Assembly (NCBI GenBank): GCA_017934545.1
Contig: JAGBJI010000002.1
Coordinates: 1 to 64,000, forward strand
Direction of reading: 5' to 3'
Length of the DNA: 64,000 nucleotides
From: Bacteroidales bacterium
GTDB lineage: Bacteria > Bacteroidota > Bacteroidia > Bacteroidales > P3
Made by a program: the position numbers and the translations under genes. Under the pieces are notes generated by a model. That model worked only from the letters and a program-made list of their open reading frames with translations. It was not told where the DNA came from and ran no database searches. Below are positions 16,634 through 26,789 of this stretch, piece by piece (the first letter of the stretch is position 1; every line of letters starts with the position of its first letter).

Positions 16634-16813
16634 ATGAAAAACGATATACGTATAGCGGTAATCGGCTTGGGTTATGTAGGTTTGCCGTTGGCAAGACTGT
16701 TCTCAACCAAGTATTCTACAATAGGATTTGATTTGAATGTAAACCGTGTCAAAGAATTGATGAAAGGACACGACTCAACGTTGGACAGAACGGCGGTTGA
16801 CGACAGATTGTAA
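16634..16813 (+). pseudogene. Truncated nucleotide-sugar dehydrogenase (WecC/TviB-like)
   Basis: Fifty-nine codons then TAA. It reads MKNDIRIAVIGLGYVGLPLA, LFSTKYSTIGFDLNVNRV, LMKGHDSTL, which is the start of a UDP-ManNAc/UDP-GlcNAc-type 6-dehydrogenase (normally around 400-430 residues). The last few codons no longer resemble the family and nothing of the remaining domains follows; the next gene starts 24 bp later. A deletion between this point and the deacetylase gene is the simplest explanation. It could still be translated as a useless NAD-binding fragment. Confidence 0.8.
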
Positions 16814-16837
16814 ACATAAATCCGCAAAGAAAAGGAA

Positions 16838-17659
16838 ATGAATGTACTGACTGTTGATTTGGAAGATATTTACGACAGTTTGTTAAGCAAAAACGTCGCT
16901 CCAAACAGTTATAATGTAAGTAAAAGAGTAAAGCAATTGTTGGACGTATTTGCACATAACGGCATTAAAGCTACGTTTTTCGTTGTAGGAGCGTTCGCTT
17001 TGCGTAATGAGGAATTGGTTTACGAAATATCAAAACACTACGACATAGGCTCGCACGGCTATTCGCACGACTTGGCAGGCAAAATGACTGCGGCAGAATT
17101 TGAAAAAGATTTGCAACAATCACTGAAGACATTGAGCGATATAACGAAAAAAGACATCGTAAAATACCGTTCGCCCGGATTTTCACTCTGCAAACGGGAA
17201 TATATTGACATATTGGCAAAAAACGGTATAGAAACGGATTGTTCGTTGAGCGCAATGAAACATTCTTTCGGTCAAAAGGTTTTGAGCAGTGCAGTTCCTT
17301 GCAGATTGGAATGCGAAAACAACAAAATTATTAAAGAATTGCCGCCGTGCATTGTGCGATTTGCAGGAATGAATATAGGCTTTAACGGCGGAGGATACTT
17401 AAGAACTCTGCCTTATGGGTTGATAAAACGGAATATGAACGCAAATGATTACAATCTTGTCTACATCCATCCTTATGATTTTGAAACCAACCAGCCTAAA
17501 ACGGGCAACCGGACTTTTGTACGCAGGATAAAATCCCGTGCAGGCGTGAAAACAATGCAAACGAAACTAAACAAGTTGATACGTGATTTTGAATTTACGG
17601 ATGTAGCAACGGCAGTTGAACAAATTGATTGGCAAAAAACAAAAATAATAAGTATATAA
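16838..17659 (+). CDS. Polysaccharide deacetylase (NodB-type)
   Basis: 273 residues, no signal peptide. Carbohydrate esterase 4 motifs: LTVDLED near the start (catalytic Asp), the metal-binding SHGYSH, and KYRSPGFS. The C-terminal VYIHPYDFE matches the XrtA/exosortase-type and DUF3473-containing subgroup that removes acetyl groups from exopolysaccharide or its lipid-linked precursor. Its TAA overlaps the ATG of gmd. An ordinary role in tailoring the glycan built by this cluster is likely. Confidence 0.88.
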   Translation: MNVLTVDLEDIYDSLLSKNVAPNSYNVSKRVKQLLDVFAHNGIKATFFVVGAFALRNEELVYEISKHYDIGSHGYSHDLAGKMTAAEFEKDLQQSLKTLSDITKKDIVKYRSPGFSLCKREYIDILAKNGIETDCSLSAMKHSFGQKVLSSAVPCRLECENNKIIKELPPCIVRFAGMNIGFNGGGYLRTLPYGLIKRNMNANDYNLVYIHPYDFETNQPKTGNRTFVRRIKSRAGVKTMQTKLNKLIRDFEFTDVATAVEQIDWQKTKIISI

Positions 17660-18735
17660 TGTGTAAAACAGCGTTGATAACAGGCATAACAGGTCAGGAC
17701 GGGTCGTTTTTAGCCGAGTTTTTGATTGAAAAAGGTTATAAAGTACACGGAATAATGCGTAGGTCTTCTTCGTTCAATACGGGAAGAATTGAGCATTTGT
17801 ACTTGAATGAATGGATTAGGGACACAAAACAGGACAGAAGAATAGAGTTGCATTGGGGCGATATGACCGATTCGTCATCATTGATTAGGATAATCAACAG
17901 CGTAAGACCTGATGAGATATACAATTTAGCGGCACAGTCGCATGTCAAAGTGTCGTTTGACGTACCTGAATACACCGCCGAGGACGATGCAATAGGCGTT
18001 TTGCGGTTGTTGGAAGCCGTACGCATATGCGGATTAGATAAAACATGCAGAATTTATCAGGCTTCAACGTCAGAATTGTACGGTTTGGTGCAGCAAATTC
18101 CGCAAAACGAACAAACTCCTTTCTATCCGCGTTCGCCTTACGGAGTGGCTAAATTGTATGCTTATTGGATTGTAAAAAATTACAGGGAGAGTTACAATAT
18201 GTTCGCCGTAAACGGAATACTGTTCAACCATGAAAGCGAACGTAGGGGAGAAACCTTTGTAACGCGTAAGATAACTTTGGCTGCATGCAGAATAGCACAA
18301 GGATTGCAGGACAAGTTGTATTTGGGCAATATGAACGCCTTGAGGGATTGGGGATACGCACGCGACTATGTGGAATGTATGTGGTTGATGTTGCAACAGG
18401 ACACTCCCGACGATTTTGTCATCGCCACGGGCGAGCAGCACTCGGTCAGGGAATTCTGTGAGTTGGCATTCAAATATGCAGGCATTGATTTGCGTTGGCA
18501 GGGCGAAGGTTTGCAGGAAAAAGGTATAGACAAAGCAAGCGGCAAAGTGTTGGTGGAAGTGGACGAAAAATATTTCCGTCCCGCAGAAGTGGAAACATTG
18601 CTCGGCGACCCGACGAAAGCCAAAAACGTATTGAAATGGAACCCCGTTAAAACACCGTTTGAAGATTTGGTAAAGATAATGGTGGAACACGATATGGTGT
18701 ATGTAAAAAATCTCAATGCGGATAAACACGTGTAA
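17659..18735 (+). CDS. gmd: GDP-mannose 4,6-dehydratase
   Basis: 358 residues. It turns GDP-mannose into GDP-4-keto-6-deoxymannose. [18 protein letters not shown] binds [19 protein letters not shown] and the [10 protein letters not shown] stretch are family marks, the catalytic STSELYG and [10 protein letters not shown] are intact, and [17 protein letters not shown] closes the GDP site. The ATG at 17659 overlaps the deacetylase stop; upstream readings only extend into that gene. Paired with fcl, 5 nt further on. Confidence 0.95.
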   Translation: MCKTALITGITGQDGSFLAEFLIEKGYKVHGIMRRSSSFNTGRIEHLYLNEWIRDTKQDRRIELHWGDMTDSSSLIRIINSVRPDEIYNLAAQSHVKVSFDVPEYTAEDDAIGVLRLLEAVRICGLDKTCRIYQASTSELYGLVQQIPQNEQTPFYPRSPYGVAKLYAYWIVKNYRESYNMFAVNGILFNHESERRGETFVTRKITLAACRIAQGLQDKLYLGNMNALRDWGYARDYVECMWLMLQQDTPDDFVIATGEQHSVREFCELAFKYAGIDLRWQGEGLQEKGIDKASGKVLVEVDEKYFRPAEVETLLGDPTKAKNVLKWNPVKTPFEDLVKIMVEHDMVYVKNLNADKHV

Positions 18736-18740
18736 ACCTT

Positions 18741-19685
18741 ATGGACAAAAATGCTAAAATATACGTTGCAGGTCACAGAGGTATGGTCGGCTCTGCGATA
18801 GAGAGAAAATTGCGTGCTTTAGGTTATAACAACATCATCACACGCACACACGGCGAATTGGATTTAATCAATCAAGCGGCGGTAGATTCTTTTTTTAAGG
18901 AAAACCGACCTGAATACGTTTTCTTGGCTGCGGCAAAAGTCGGAGGTATAATGGCAAACAGTGACAGTCCCGCCGATTTTATGTACAACAATATGATGTT
19001 GGAGATGAACGTTATTCACGCTGCATGGAAAAACAACTGCAAAAAACTGTTGTTTTTAGGTTCTTCGTGCATATATCCCCGCATGGCACCGCAACCGATG
19101 AAAGAAGAATGCCTGTTGACTTCCTCTTTGGAGCAGACTAACGAGGCTTATGCTTTGGCAAAAATATCAGGGCTGAAATACTGTCAATATTTAAACCGTC
19201 AGTATTCTGCGGATTATATCAGCGTTATGCCGACCAATCTGTACGGACCTAATGACAATTACCACGAAAGGAATTCCCACGTTCTGCCTGCCATGATTAG
19301 ACGTTTTGATACGGCAAAACGCCAAAACAAACCGTCGGTTACCTGTTGGGGAAGCGGCAAAGCGTTAAGGGAGTTTTTGTATGTGGACGATTTGGCGGAC
19401 ATGTGCGTGTTTTTGATGGATAACTATTCTGGTAACCAAACGGTTAACGCAGGTACGGGTAAAGAAATCACCATAAAACAATTGGCACTCACGGTTGCAA
19501 AAACCGTGGGCTACGAAGGGGAAATACTTTGGGATACAACCAAACCCGACGGCACGCCGAGAAAATTGCTTGACGTTTCCAAAGCTGCGGCATTGGGCTG
19601 GAAATATACCACCGAATTGGAAGAGGGAATCAAATTGGCTTACGAAGATTATCTGAAAAGGGAACTTTATAAAGACATTGAATAA
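18741..19685 (+). CDS. fcl: GDP-L-fucose synthase
   Basis: 314 residues. It epimerises and reduces the Gmd product to GDP-L-fucose. [47 protein letters not shown], and catalytic [12 protein letters not shown] are present, as is YGPNDNYH. Together with gmd it gives the cell an activated fucose donor; a fucosidase gene (55010-56467) elsewhere in the window suggests fucose is also scavenged. Confidence 0.95.
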   Translation: MDKNAKIYVAGHRGMVGSAIERKLRALGYNNIITRTHGELDLINQAAVDSFFKENRPEYVFLAAAKVGGIMANSDSPADFMYNNMMLEMNVIHAAWKNNCKKLLFLGSSCIYPRMAPQPMKEECLLTSSLEQTNEAYALAKISGLKYCQYLNRQYSADYISVMPTNLYGPNDNYHERNSHVLPAMIRRFDTAKRQNKPSVTCWGSGKALREFLYVDDLADMCVFLMDNYSGNQTVNAGTGKEITIKQLALTVAKTVGYEGEILWDTTKPDGTPRKLLDVSKAAALGWKYTTELEEGIKLAYEDYLKRELYKDIE

Positions 19686-19767
19686 AAATCAATTCCCGTA
19701 AGACCAAAAGCATTGTCGGTCATTGTGACGACAACTTGCAAAGTAATATTTTAAAAAATAAAAAACT

Positions 19768-19799
19768 CTGTGACAGTTCTTTACTGCACAGTTTTTTTT
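19768..19799 (+). terminator. Terminator after fcl
   Basis: CTGTG/CACAG stem continued by CAGT/ACTG with a one-base bulge, then eight T. Confidence 0.6.
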
Positions 19800-19892
19800 A
19801 TTTGTTTTCCGTCCAAATATCTTATTTCTTAATTTTTATTTGCAGTAAGAAAAATTGCCCTATCGCAATAAAACGATGCCTTTACGCATTTA

Positions 19893-19982
19893 GTTTTTGC
19901 CCTTTGCGAAAAGAGGAATGAAAAAACCACATTTTTTGCCATAAAAAATCAGATTTTTTAACCGAAAAAACCTATTTTTTTT
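19893..19982. repeat. Family A phased A/T-tract repeat, copy 2
   Basis: Head at 19893-19915 (GTTTTTGCC, then GCGAAAAGAG). Three units of A6-N5-T6 begin at 19921, 19943 and 19965, exactly 22 bp apart. Lies between fcl and the VanX-type gene, in a gap of 455 bp that otherwise holds only the fcl terminator and the promoter at 20069. Confidence 0.65.
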
Positions 19983-20068
19983 GCATTTACTTTCTCAAGG
20001 GGCATAAACCAAATGCGAAAGGGTAGAAATAACACACAAAAGGGCGGCGGCGTTTTCTGAATTTATTT

Positions 20069-20076
20069 TAATTTTG
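20069..20076 (+). promoter_or_regulatory. -7 promoter box for the dipeptidase gene
   Basis: TAATTTTG, 65 nt before the ATG at 20141. Confidence 0.65.
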
Positions 20077-20140
20077 CAACTCTTAAACGCATAGCAATTG
20101 CATACAAAGAAGAACAAAACTATAAATATTTGAAGTAAAG

Positions 20141-20896
20141 ATGAGAAGAGAGAAAATGTTATTGCATGTTGCCTTGATAGGTCTTGTGATTATCGGTGCG
20201 GCATGTTCAAAAAACAAACAGCAAACGGAAAGCGTTTCTGATAACGCACAATCTACGGCAACCGTAAGTGAAAATGACGGTAGCAAGGACTTTGTAAATT
20301 TGGCTCAAGCCGTACCTGACGCTATTTTGGAGATACGTTACTATTCCACGTATAATTTCGTCGGCAGCAGGATAGAGGGTTACCGTGAGCCTGTGGCACT
20401 GTTGAGCAAGCAGGCCGCTGCGGCATTGAAAAAAGCAAGTGACGAGTTGGTGCAGATGGGATACCGTTTGAAGATATACGATGCCTACCGTCCGCAAAAA
20501 GCGGTTGACCATTTTGTACGCTGGTCCAAAAACATTGAAGACACGCTTATGAAGCGTTATTTCTATCCTGATTTGGACAAGAGCGTGCTTTTTGCACAGG
20601 AATACATAGCGGAAAAGAGCGGACACACGAGAGGTTCCACCGTAGACTTAACGCTGTTTGATATGACAACGGAAAAAGAAGTTGATATGGGCGGCACTTT
20701 TGACTTTTTCGGCGAACAATCGCACCCTGACTACAAAAAAACTTTGACAGACGAGCAATATTCCAACCGAATGCTATTGCGTAACGTTATGATTAAGCAC
20801 GGATTCAAGCCTTTGGATTCGGAATGGTGGCATTTCACACTTAAAGACGAACCGTTCCCTGATACATATTTTGATTTTGATGTCAAAACTTTGTAA
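20141..20896 (+). CDS. D-Ala-D-Ala dipeptidase (VanX/DdpX family, M15) lipoprotein
   Basis: 251 residues. A lipoprotein signal with GAAC (Cys near residue 22) places it in the periplasmic or outer-membrane leaflet. The zinc site of M15 dipeptidases is intact: SGHTRGSTVDLTL around residue 163 (His and Asp ligands) and EWWHF near the C terminus (catalytic Glu and His ligand); KIYDAYRPQKAV holds the conserved arginine. In this setting it more likely recycles D-Ala-D-Ala from wall turnover than confers vancomycin resistance, as no vanH/vanA neighbours exist. Confidence 0.88.
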   Translation: MRREKMLLHVALIGLVIIGAACSKNKQQTESVSDNAQSTATVSENDGSKDFVNLAQAVPDAILEIRYYSTYNFVGSRIEGYREPVALLSKQAAAALKKASDELVQMGYRLKIYDAYRPQKAVDHFVRWSKNIEDTLMKRYFYPDLDKSVLFAQEYIAEKSGHTRGSTVDLTLFDMTTEKEVDMGGTFDFFGEQSHPDYKKTLTDEQYSNRMLLRNVMIKHGFKPLDSEWWHFTLKDEPFPDTYFDFDVKTL

Positions 20897-20975
20897 AATC
20901 CCAAACCTTTACAGTCCGAAAGTGAAAGTAAACGGATTCATACGGCAAAGTATTTAGATTAAAAGTATAAACAGT

Positions 20976-21039
20976 ATTAAAAAACAATCTGAATAACGCT
21001 CTTTAAACGCAAAGGCAGTTATTCAGATTGTTTTTTAAT
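20976..21039. terminator. Bidirectional terminator hairpin
   Basis: A perfect 22-bp inverted repeat (20976-20997 and 21018-21039) ending in A6/T6 on the outer side, between converging dipeptidase and M13 peptidase genes. Confidence 0.85.
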
Positions 21040-21100
21040 ATATGTTTGTTGCTGGTATTTTTGTCTTAAAAACGGAACTTGATGTTTTAAGACCGAAATA

Positions 21101-23140
21101 CTACCAAAGATTCAAACGTTCCGATTTAGGTATAAACATTTTGTCACCCGGTTTTACGTTGAATGCGTCGTACCACATGTCAATGTGAGGCAATGCACCG
21201 TTAACTCTCCAACGTCCCAATGAGTGAGGGTCGGATTTGGTTTGCGAACGGATGGCTTGTTCCGTGATATTGGAAGCCCAAACACCTGCATAAGCAAGGA
21301 AAAATCTTTGGTCCGGGGTGAATCCGTCAATAACCGGAAGCGTAATGCTCTTGGTTGCGTTTTTATAAGCATACCATGCCACCTGCAATCCGCCGTGGTC
21401 GGCAAGGTTTTCGCCCAATGTCAACTGTCCGTTTGCATTCAAATCAGGCAAAACCTTTATTTTGGAGAAAAATTGTGCGTATTCTGCGGCACGGTTTTTA
21501 AAGTTTTCAACGTCCGAAGCAACCCACCAATCCGACATATTGCCGTCTTTGTCGTAATGAGAGCCTTGGTCGTCAAAGCCGTGTGTCATTTCATGGCCTA
21601 TAACCACGCCTATAGCACCGTAGTTGAACGCATCGTCGGCAGTAGGGTCAAAGAAAGGATATTGCAATATACCTGCAGGGAAACAAATCTCGTTTGTAGT
21701 AGGATTGTAGTAAGCATTCACCGTCTGAGGATACATTTGCCATTCGTCAATGTCAACAGGTTTGCCTGCTTTTTTGTCCAAATTGTCTTTTGTCCAGAAG
21801 CGGTGACACTCCATAATGTTATCGTAGTACGATTTATCGGTGTCTATATTTAATCCGCTCATATCCGTCCAAGTTTCAGGGTAGCCTATCTTAACGTAGA
21901 ACGTCATCAGCTTCTCCAAAGCTGCAATCTTGGTTTCGGGAGTCATCCAATCCTGTGCTTTAATTCTTTCAGCTAACGCAATCTGAAGATTCTTCACAAG
22001 TTTCTCCATACGTTTCTTTGACGATTCAGGGAAATATTTCTCTGCGTACATCTTACCCAATGCTTCTCCCATCTGTCTTTCAACCTGTGAAGTGCATCTT
22101 CTCCAACGCGGTTGCATCTCTTTGCTGCCCGAAAGGGTCTTTCCGAAGAAATCAAAGTTGGCTTCGGCTATTTCGTCCGAAAGATAAGAAGCGGCGGAAG
22201 TGATTACATCCCACTGCAAATATGCTTTGTATTCTTCAGGTTTCAAAGAAGCAATCACATTGTCAGCTCCTTTTACAAAGGACGGCTGTCCCACTACCAT
22301 GGTTTGGAAATATTTGCTGTCCACTCCTTGAGCGTTCATTCTCTTTGTAAGTTGTACGTTAGGATAATTACGCTCAAATTCAGCCAATGTCATCTTGTTG
22401 TAATTCTTTTCAACATCGCGCAATTCCGTTTGTGATAACGACACTTTAGCCAGTGCAGTTTCCACTTTCATTACGTATTCCATCTTCTTTTTAGCGTCTT
22501 TTTCTTTGAATCCGAACAGACGGAACATGCGTACAATGTGTTTTTTGTATGCTTCACGTATGGCTGCGGTCGGTGCGTCGTTGTCCAAATAATATTCTTT
22601 CTGACCCAATGTGGTTCCGCCCTGATAAACATTCAATATATTGTTCTTTGAATCTTTTTCGTCGGCGTTAAAACCCATGTACATGAACTCCTGCACTCCC
22701 ATAGGGGCATATTTCAATTGCCAAGCAAACAAATCGTTGTTGTTTTTGCATGCTTCCAATTCGTTGATAACGGGCATTACGGGTTTTACTCCGTCATTGT
22801 TTCGTTTTACGGAGTCCATTGCCATTTTGTAAAGGTCGGAAAGTTTTCTTTCCGTCGTACCTTTTGCATAGGATTTGTTCATCAAATCCGTCAGAATGGA
22901 GTTTATACGTTCGCTGTTGTCCTTTGCCAATTGGTCAAAAGAGCCGAAACGAGAATAAGCGGCAGGCAGAGGATTGTTTTTCATCCATCCGCCGCAGGCA
23001 AATTGGTAAAAATCTTCGCTCGGAGCAACTTTCAGGTCTAAATTCTGCAATTCTATACCCGATTTCAACTCCTGTTGGGCCGATGATGCCGTAGTCAATC
23101 CTGCAAATAACATAATCGGAATAAGTTTTTTGATTTTCAT
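21101..23140 (-). CDS. pepO: M13 family zinc metallopeptidase (PepO/neprilysin type)
   Basis: 679 residues with a cleavable signal peptide ending ASSAQ. The thermolysin-like core holds NAYYNP, the zinc motif GHEMTHGF near residue 516 and the downstream glutamate ligand in GENLADHGG, all intact; the C terminus ends in the family's NLW with a free tryptophan. It degrades short peptides, probably in the periplasm. The gene upstream on the same strand ends 29 nt before, so the two could be cotranscribed. Confidence 0.93.
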   Translation of the reverse strand: MKIKKLIPIMLFAGLTTASSAQQELKSGIELQNLDLKVAPSEDFYQFACGGWMKNNPLPAAYSRFGSFDQLAKDNSERINSILTDLMNKSYAKGTTERKLSDLYKMAMDSVKRNNDGVKPVMPVINELEACKNNNDLFAWQLKYAPMGVQEFMYMGFNADEKDSKNNILNVYQGGTTLGQKEYYLDNDAPTAAIREAYKKHIVRMFRLFGFKEKDAKKKMEYVMKVETALAKVSLSQTELRDVEKNYNKMTLAEFERNYPNVQLTKRMNAQGVDSKYFQTMVVGQPSFVKGADNVIASLKPEEYKAYLQWDVITSAASYLSDEIAEANFDFFGKTLSGSKEMQPRWRRCTSQVERQMGEALGKMYAEKYFPESSKKRMEKLVKNLQIALAERIKAQDWMTPETKIAALEKLMTFYVKIGYPETWTDMSGLNIDTDKSYYDNIMECHRFWTKDNLDKKAGKPVDIDEWQMYPQTVNAYYNPTTNEICFPAGILQYPFFDPTADDAFNYGAIGVVIGHEMTHGFDDQGSHYDKDGNMSDWWVASDVENFKNRAAEYAQFFSKIKVLPDLNANGQLTLGENLADHGGLQVAWYAYKNATKSITLPVIDGFTPDQRFFLAYAGVWASNITEQAIRSQTKSDPHSLGRWRVNGALPHIDMWYDAFNVKPGDKMFIPKSERLNLW

Positions 23141-23169
23141 GTTTAATTTTTTGTTTAAAATATGGTTGG

Positions 23170-24153
23170 TTAATAATTAATATATATTTTCACTATCGTC
23201 AACAACAACAATATTCCCAAGAATATATTGGAATAAAGACTTCTTTTGATTGAGAAAAAGAACACCGTAAGCATGAAAGCAACGGGCGGAATGAAGATAA
23301 GACTCATTGAAGGCGAGTGCAATGTGTAGACAAACGGCAAAATACTGATAAAAAACAACAAAACCAGCGTTGCGGTACGTTTACGGACTGAAAGTTTTTG
23401 GTCGTTACGGAAGGTTATGGTGTAGAAAAGTGCAGGCAGGGTAAGCACGAGCATATATGCCATGTAAACAATCTGAACGGGTTGGTTCATAAAGCCTATT
23501 TCGGGCAACAGGGCAAAATGTTGCGGGAAGAAATTGAGGATAACGTCCGTTTGGTTGTCCAAATAATAGTACACCATCAAAACCAAGTACGGCGAAGCCA
23601 TACCCAAAATACTTACCAAGAACGGCCGCCACTTATAGATTTTGAAATTGAAAAGTCCTATCCATATCCAAATGATGAACAATATGTACGGAGAGTAGAA
23701 AAGCGAAGCCACGGCGACAAGGAATGTGCTTAAAAATATTTGGTCTAACCCTTCGCTTTTGTTGTAACACTGCAAAAACGACCATATTGCCAAGATGATG
23801 AAACAGTTTGCCATCAAAATGCTGCTCAAGGTCATTATACGGTAATCGCAACTGAAAAGAATCAAATAGATGAACGCAGGGAAGTAGGAGTTTTTCTTTG
23901 AAAGTTCGTAAAACGTCAAAATATAGTTAAGCAAAAACGCCTGACCGATGACAATGAGGAATGCTGCGATAGAGCAAATAATATTTTCCGACGGGAAAAT
24001 ATAAAGTATGATGTCAAACAGCGGCATGTCAAACGACGGATTGCTTATTATTGCAGGCGGTTTGATAAATGCCGGAATCCATAATATAAGCGGCAATACT
24101 ATAAGCAATACCAACTGCAAAAAATAGTTTCTTTTAAATACAGATACTAACAT
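23170..24153 (-). CDS. Polytopic membrane protein, DUF6427-like
   Basis: 327 residues with about eight to nine hydrophobic segments and no soluble domain. The start MLVSVFKRNYFLQLVLLIVL and length fit the Bacteroidetes-specific DUF6427 family as I remember it; function is unknown. It lies just upstream of the M13 peptidase gene in the same direction. I saw no clear TAnnTTTG box before it; a family A repeat occupies the divergent gap to ugd. Confidence 0.75.
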   Translation of the reverse strand: MLVSVFKRNYFLQLVLLIVLPLILWIPAFIKPPAIISNPSFDMPLFDIILYIFPSENIICSIAAFLIVIGQAFLLNYILTFYELSKKNSYFPAFIYLILFSCDYRIMTLSSILMANCFIILAIWSFLQCYNKSEGLDQIFLSTFLVAVASLFYSPYILFIIWIWIGLFNFKIYKWRPFLVSILGMASPYLVLMVYYYLDNQTDVILNFFPQHFALLPEIGFMNQPVQIVYMAYMLVLTLPALFYTITFRNDQKLSVRKRTATLVLLFFISILPFVYTLHSPSMSLIFIPPVAFMLTVFFFSIKRSLYSNIFLGILLLLTIVKIYINY

Positions 24154-24305
24154 CTTCTATCAATTTTTTCAATATTTACAATCTTCTTTACGGAAAATTA
24201 ATAAAAAAGATACACAAAACCATAATTTTTTGCCATATGTGCGTACACCGAATTGCAGTAAAGGAAAAATTATTTTCTGAAAAAATATTATTAAAACAAC
24301 ATTTC

Positions 24306-24417
24306 GTTTTTGCCGATTCAGAAAAGAGCAACGGAAAAACCTGCTTTTTTATCCGGAAAAACCACTTTTTTTGACGCAAAAAACCTGCTTTTTTCACTCA
24401 AAAAAAGTGGTTTTTTA
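24306..24417. repeat. Family A phased A/T-tract repeat, copy 3
   Basis: Head 24306-24328 (GTTTTTGCC, then CAGAAAAGAG). Four units with A-tracts starting at 24335, 24357, 24378 and 24400; the spacing is 22, 21 and 22 bp. Lies in the divergent gap between the membrane protein gene and ugd. Confidence 0.65.
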
Positions 24418-24504
24418 ATCAGCGAAACGCCCTTCGGCAAAAACAAAATCAGAATCAATTGTATTTAAATGGGTTTTAATTGTTTGTATTTTCGGAAAAA
24501 TTGT

Positions 24505-24512
24505 TAATTTTG
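24505..24512 (+). promoter_or_regulatory. -7 promoter box for ugd
   Basis: TAATTTTG with TTTG at 24483-24486 (18-nt spacer), 43 nt before the ATG. Confidence 0.7.
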
Positions 24513-24555
24513 CAGAAAAGTTTAACCGTTGAAATTGAGATAAAAGTATTTTACG

Positions 24556-25794
24556 ATGAAAATAAGTGTAGCCGGAACGGGATATGTAGGTATGAGTTTG
24601 GCAGTATTGCTTGCCCAAAGCAATGAAGTTGTCAGCGTTGACATAGTTCAGGACAGAGTAGATATGGTCAACAACAAAAAGTCGCCTATCCAAGACGATT
24701 ATATTGAGAAATATCTTGCCGAAAAACCTTTGAACCTAAAGGCAACGACCGATTGGCAAAACGGATACAAGGATTCGGACTTTGTAGTCATTGCCGCACC
24801 TACCAATTACGACACGGTGAAAAACTTTTTTGACACTTCGGCAGTGGAAGATGTAATCAATAAAGTTTTGCAGGTCAATCCTAACGCCGTAATGGTTATA
24901 AAGAGTACGATACCTGTCGGTTACACCGAAAGCGTAAAGGCAAAATTCAACACTCAAAACATAATTTTCGCCCCAGAATTCTTAAGGGAAAGCAAAGCTT
25001 TGTACGACAATCTTTATCCGAGCCGTATCATAGTGGGCTATGACCAAGCGGACAAAACATTGGAACCGAAAGCCAAAGCGTTTGCCAAACTAATCAAAGA
25101 GGGAGCAATAGACAAAAACGTCCCTGTTCTTTACATGGGGTCAACCGAAGCGGAAGCGGTTAAGCTGTTTGCCAATACTTATTTGGCGTTGCGTGTAAGT
25201 TATTTCAACGAGTTGGATACCTATGCCGAGCTAAAGAATTTGAACACGCAGCAAATCATAGACGGAGTTTGTTTAGACCCGCGTATAGGCACGCATTACA
25301 ACAATCCGTCATTCGGTTACGGCGGATATTGTCTGCCTAAAGATACCAAACAGTTGTTGGCAAATTACGAAGACGTACCTCAAAACATGATGAGTGCCAT
25401 TGTGGAGAGCAACCGCACGAGAAAAGATTTCATTGCAGACCAGGTATTGAAGAAAGCGGGCTATTACGATTACTACAGCCGCGGCGATTTCAGCAAAGAG
25501 GAAGAAAAAGAATGCGTAATAGGAGTTTACCGTTTGACGATGAAAAGCAATTCGGACAACTTCCGTCAGTCGTCAATACAGGGTGTTATGAAGAGAATCA
25601 AGGCCAAAGGAGCGAAAGTCATAATTTACGAACCGACATTGGAGGACGGAAGTACGTTTTTCGGCAGCAAGATAGTCAACGACATAGAGCTGTTTAAAAA
25701 ACAATCGCAAGCCGTTATCGCCAACCGTTACGACAGTTGCTTGGACGACATAAAACAAAAAGTCTACACAAGAGATATTTTCAAAAGAGATTAA
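24556..25794 (+). CDS. ugd: UDP-glucose 6-dehydrogenase
   Basis: 412 residues. It oxidises UDP-glucose to UDP-glucuronate with [21 protein letters not shown] binds [31 protein letters not shown], and the catalytic cysteine in [15 protein letters not shown] are intact. The C-terminal sugar-binding domain is complete. It stands alone between its own promoter and a terminator, unlike the dehydrogenase stump at 16634. A related UDP-sugar dehydrogenase specificity cannot be excluded. Confidence 0.9.
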   Translation: MKISVAGTGYVGMSLAVLLAQSNEVVSVDIVQDRVDMVNNKKSPIQDDYIEKYLAEKPLNLKATTDWQNGYKDSDFVVIAAPTNYDTVKNFFDTSAVEDVINKVLQVNPNAVMVIKSTIPVGYTESVKAKFNTQNIIFAPEFLRESKALYDNLYPSRIIVGYDQADKTLEPKAKAFAKLIKEGAIDKNVPVLYMGSTEAEAVKLFANTYLALRVSYFNELDTYAELKNLNTQQIIDGVCLDPRIGTHYNNPSFGYGGYCLPKDTKQLLANYEDVPQNMMSAIVESNRTRKDFIADQVLKKAGYYDYYSRGDFSKEEEKECVIGVYRLTMKSNSDNFRQSSIQGVMKRIKAKGAKVIIYEPTLEDGSTFFGSKIVNDIELFKKQSQAVIANRYDSCLDDIKQKVYTRDIFKRD

Positions 25795-25811
25795 CAAAAA
25801 AGGACAAGAAC

Positions 25812-25847
25812 CAAATCCTGCCCTTGAAACATCAAGGACAGGATTTG
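25812..25847 (+). terminator. Terminator after ugd
   Basis: Sixteen-bp stem with one mismatch (25812-25827 and 25832-25847), then a short T-rich stretch. Confidence 0.55.
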
Positions 25848-25963
25848 TCTTTGTTGTGAATTGCGTTGAAAATACGCGGAAATAAAATTTGCGGATTGTA
25901 AATATTTTTTGTGGATTTGTTGCATAAAGTGGTCAGAGGGTACGGATAGTTCAATATTTTTAT

Positions 25964-25971
25964 TACTTTTG
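25964..25971 (+). promoter_or_regulatory. -7 promoter box for tcdA
   Basis: TACTTTTG 30 nt before the ATG at 26002; it falls within a longer open frame, so it argues for the later start. Confidence 0.65.
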
Positions 25972-26001
25972 CGTTTTATTTACCGTATACAATGTTTATA
26001 T

Positions 26002-26760
26002 ATGACTGAACGGACTGAACTTTTGATAGGCGGGGACAATTTAGACAAATTGCGTCAGGCATGCGTTATGGTTGCAGGCTTGGGCGGTGTGGGTGCATTC
26101 GCAGCCGAGGCCATAGTAAGAGCGGGAGTAGGCAGGGTGGTGATGTTTGACGGCGATACGGTGAGCGTGAGCAATATAAACCGTCAGTTGATAGCACTGC
26201 GTTCAACCGTAGGGCAAAGCAAGTCAGAGGTTATGTACGGAAGATTGAAAGACATAAACCCCGATTGTGATATTGTAGCCATAAACGAATACGTACGCGA
26301 CGAGCGGATGAAAGACCTTTTGACGGAATACAAACCCGATTGGGTAGTGGATGCCATTGATACATTGTCGCCCAAGGTCTATCTGTTGGCACATTGTTAC
26401 CGTATGGGCATAAAAACTGTCAGCAGTATGGGCAGCGGCGGAAAGTTGAACCCCTCTTTGATACAGGTGACCGACATCAGTCAGACCTATCAATGCCCTT
26501 TGGCACACCATATACGCAAAATGTTGCACAAACAGGGGATATACGAAGGGATTGCGGCGGTGTTTTCGCCCGAAAAGGTAAGAGATAACTGCGTTAAAGA
26601 AGAATTTTCGGAAAACAAACGGACTGCCATAGGTACGGTTTCGTACATGCCTGCGGTTTTCGGGCTGACGGCGGCAAGTGTAGTGATAAGGGAGTTGATA
26701 GGGGAGCAGAGTTACAAGCGGGTAAAGGATACGAAATATTATCAAAATAAGAAAATATAA
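26002..26760 (+). CDS. tcdA: tRNA threonylcarbamoyladenosine dehydratase
   Basis: 252 residues, E1/ThiF-like ATP-binding enzyme that cyclises t6A37 of ANN-reading tRNAs. It shows MVAGLGGVGAFAAEAIVRAG, the DGDTVSVSNINRQ motif with its arginine, VVDAIDTLSPK, and the SSMGSGGKLNPSLIQ strand. The catalytic cysteine region of E1 enzymes appears as TYQCPLAHHIRK. It starts after the promoter at 25964 and is followed after 29 nt by the kinase gene, probably in one transcript. Confidence 0.9.
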   Translation: MTERTELLIGGDNLDKLRQACVMVAGLGGVGAFAAEAIVRAGVGRVVMFDGDTVSVSNINRQLIALRSTVGQSKSEVMYGRLKDINPDCDIVAINEYVRDERMKDLLTEYKPDWVVDAIDTLSPKVYLLAHCYRMGIKTVSSMGSGGKLNPSLIQVTDISQTYQCPLAHHIRKMLHKQGIYEGIAAVFSPEKVRDNCVKEEFSENKRTAIGTVSYMPAVFGLTAASVVIRELIGEQSYKRVKDTKYYQNKKI

Positions 26761-26789
26761 CAGCAAACACTGAAAATAAAGATATAACG

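Noticed and set aside
18070-18729. Long open frame antisense to gmd (219 codons)
   Set aside because: Shadow of a highly conserved gene; no homology-like composition or start signal.
19736-19921. Small + strand open frame after fcl
   Set aside because: It overlaps the fcl terminator and the head of a family A repeat; no family resemblance.
20141-20896. Vancomycin-resistance locus
   Set aside because: A VanX-type enzyme alone, without vanH, vanA or vanRS partners, points to wall recycling.
24188-24397. Small - strand frame resembling the one at 32790-33086
   Set aside because: The likeness arises because both cross family A repeats; the 22-bp unit period is not a multiple of three, so no coding constraint.
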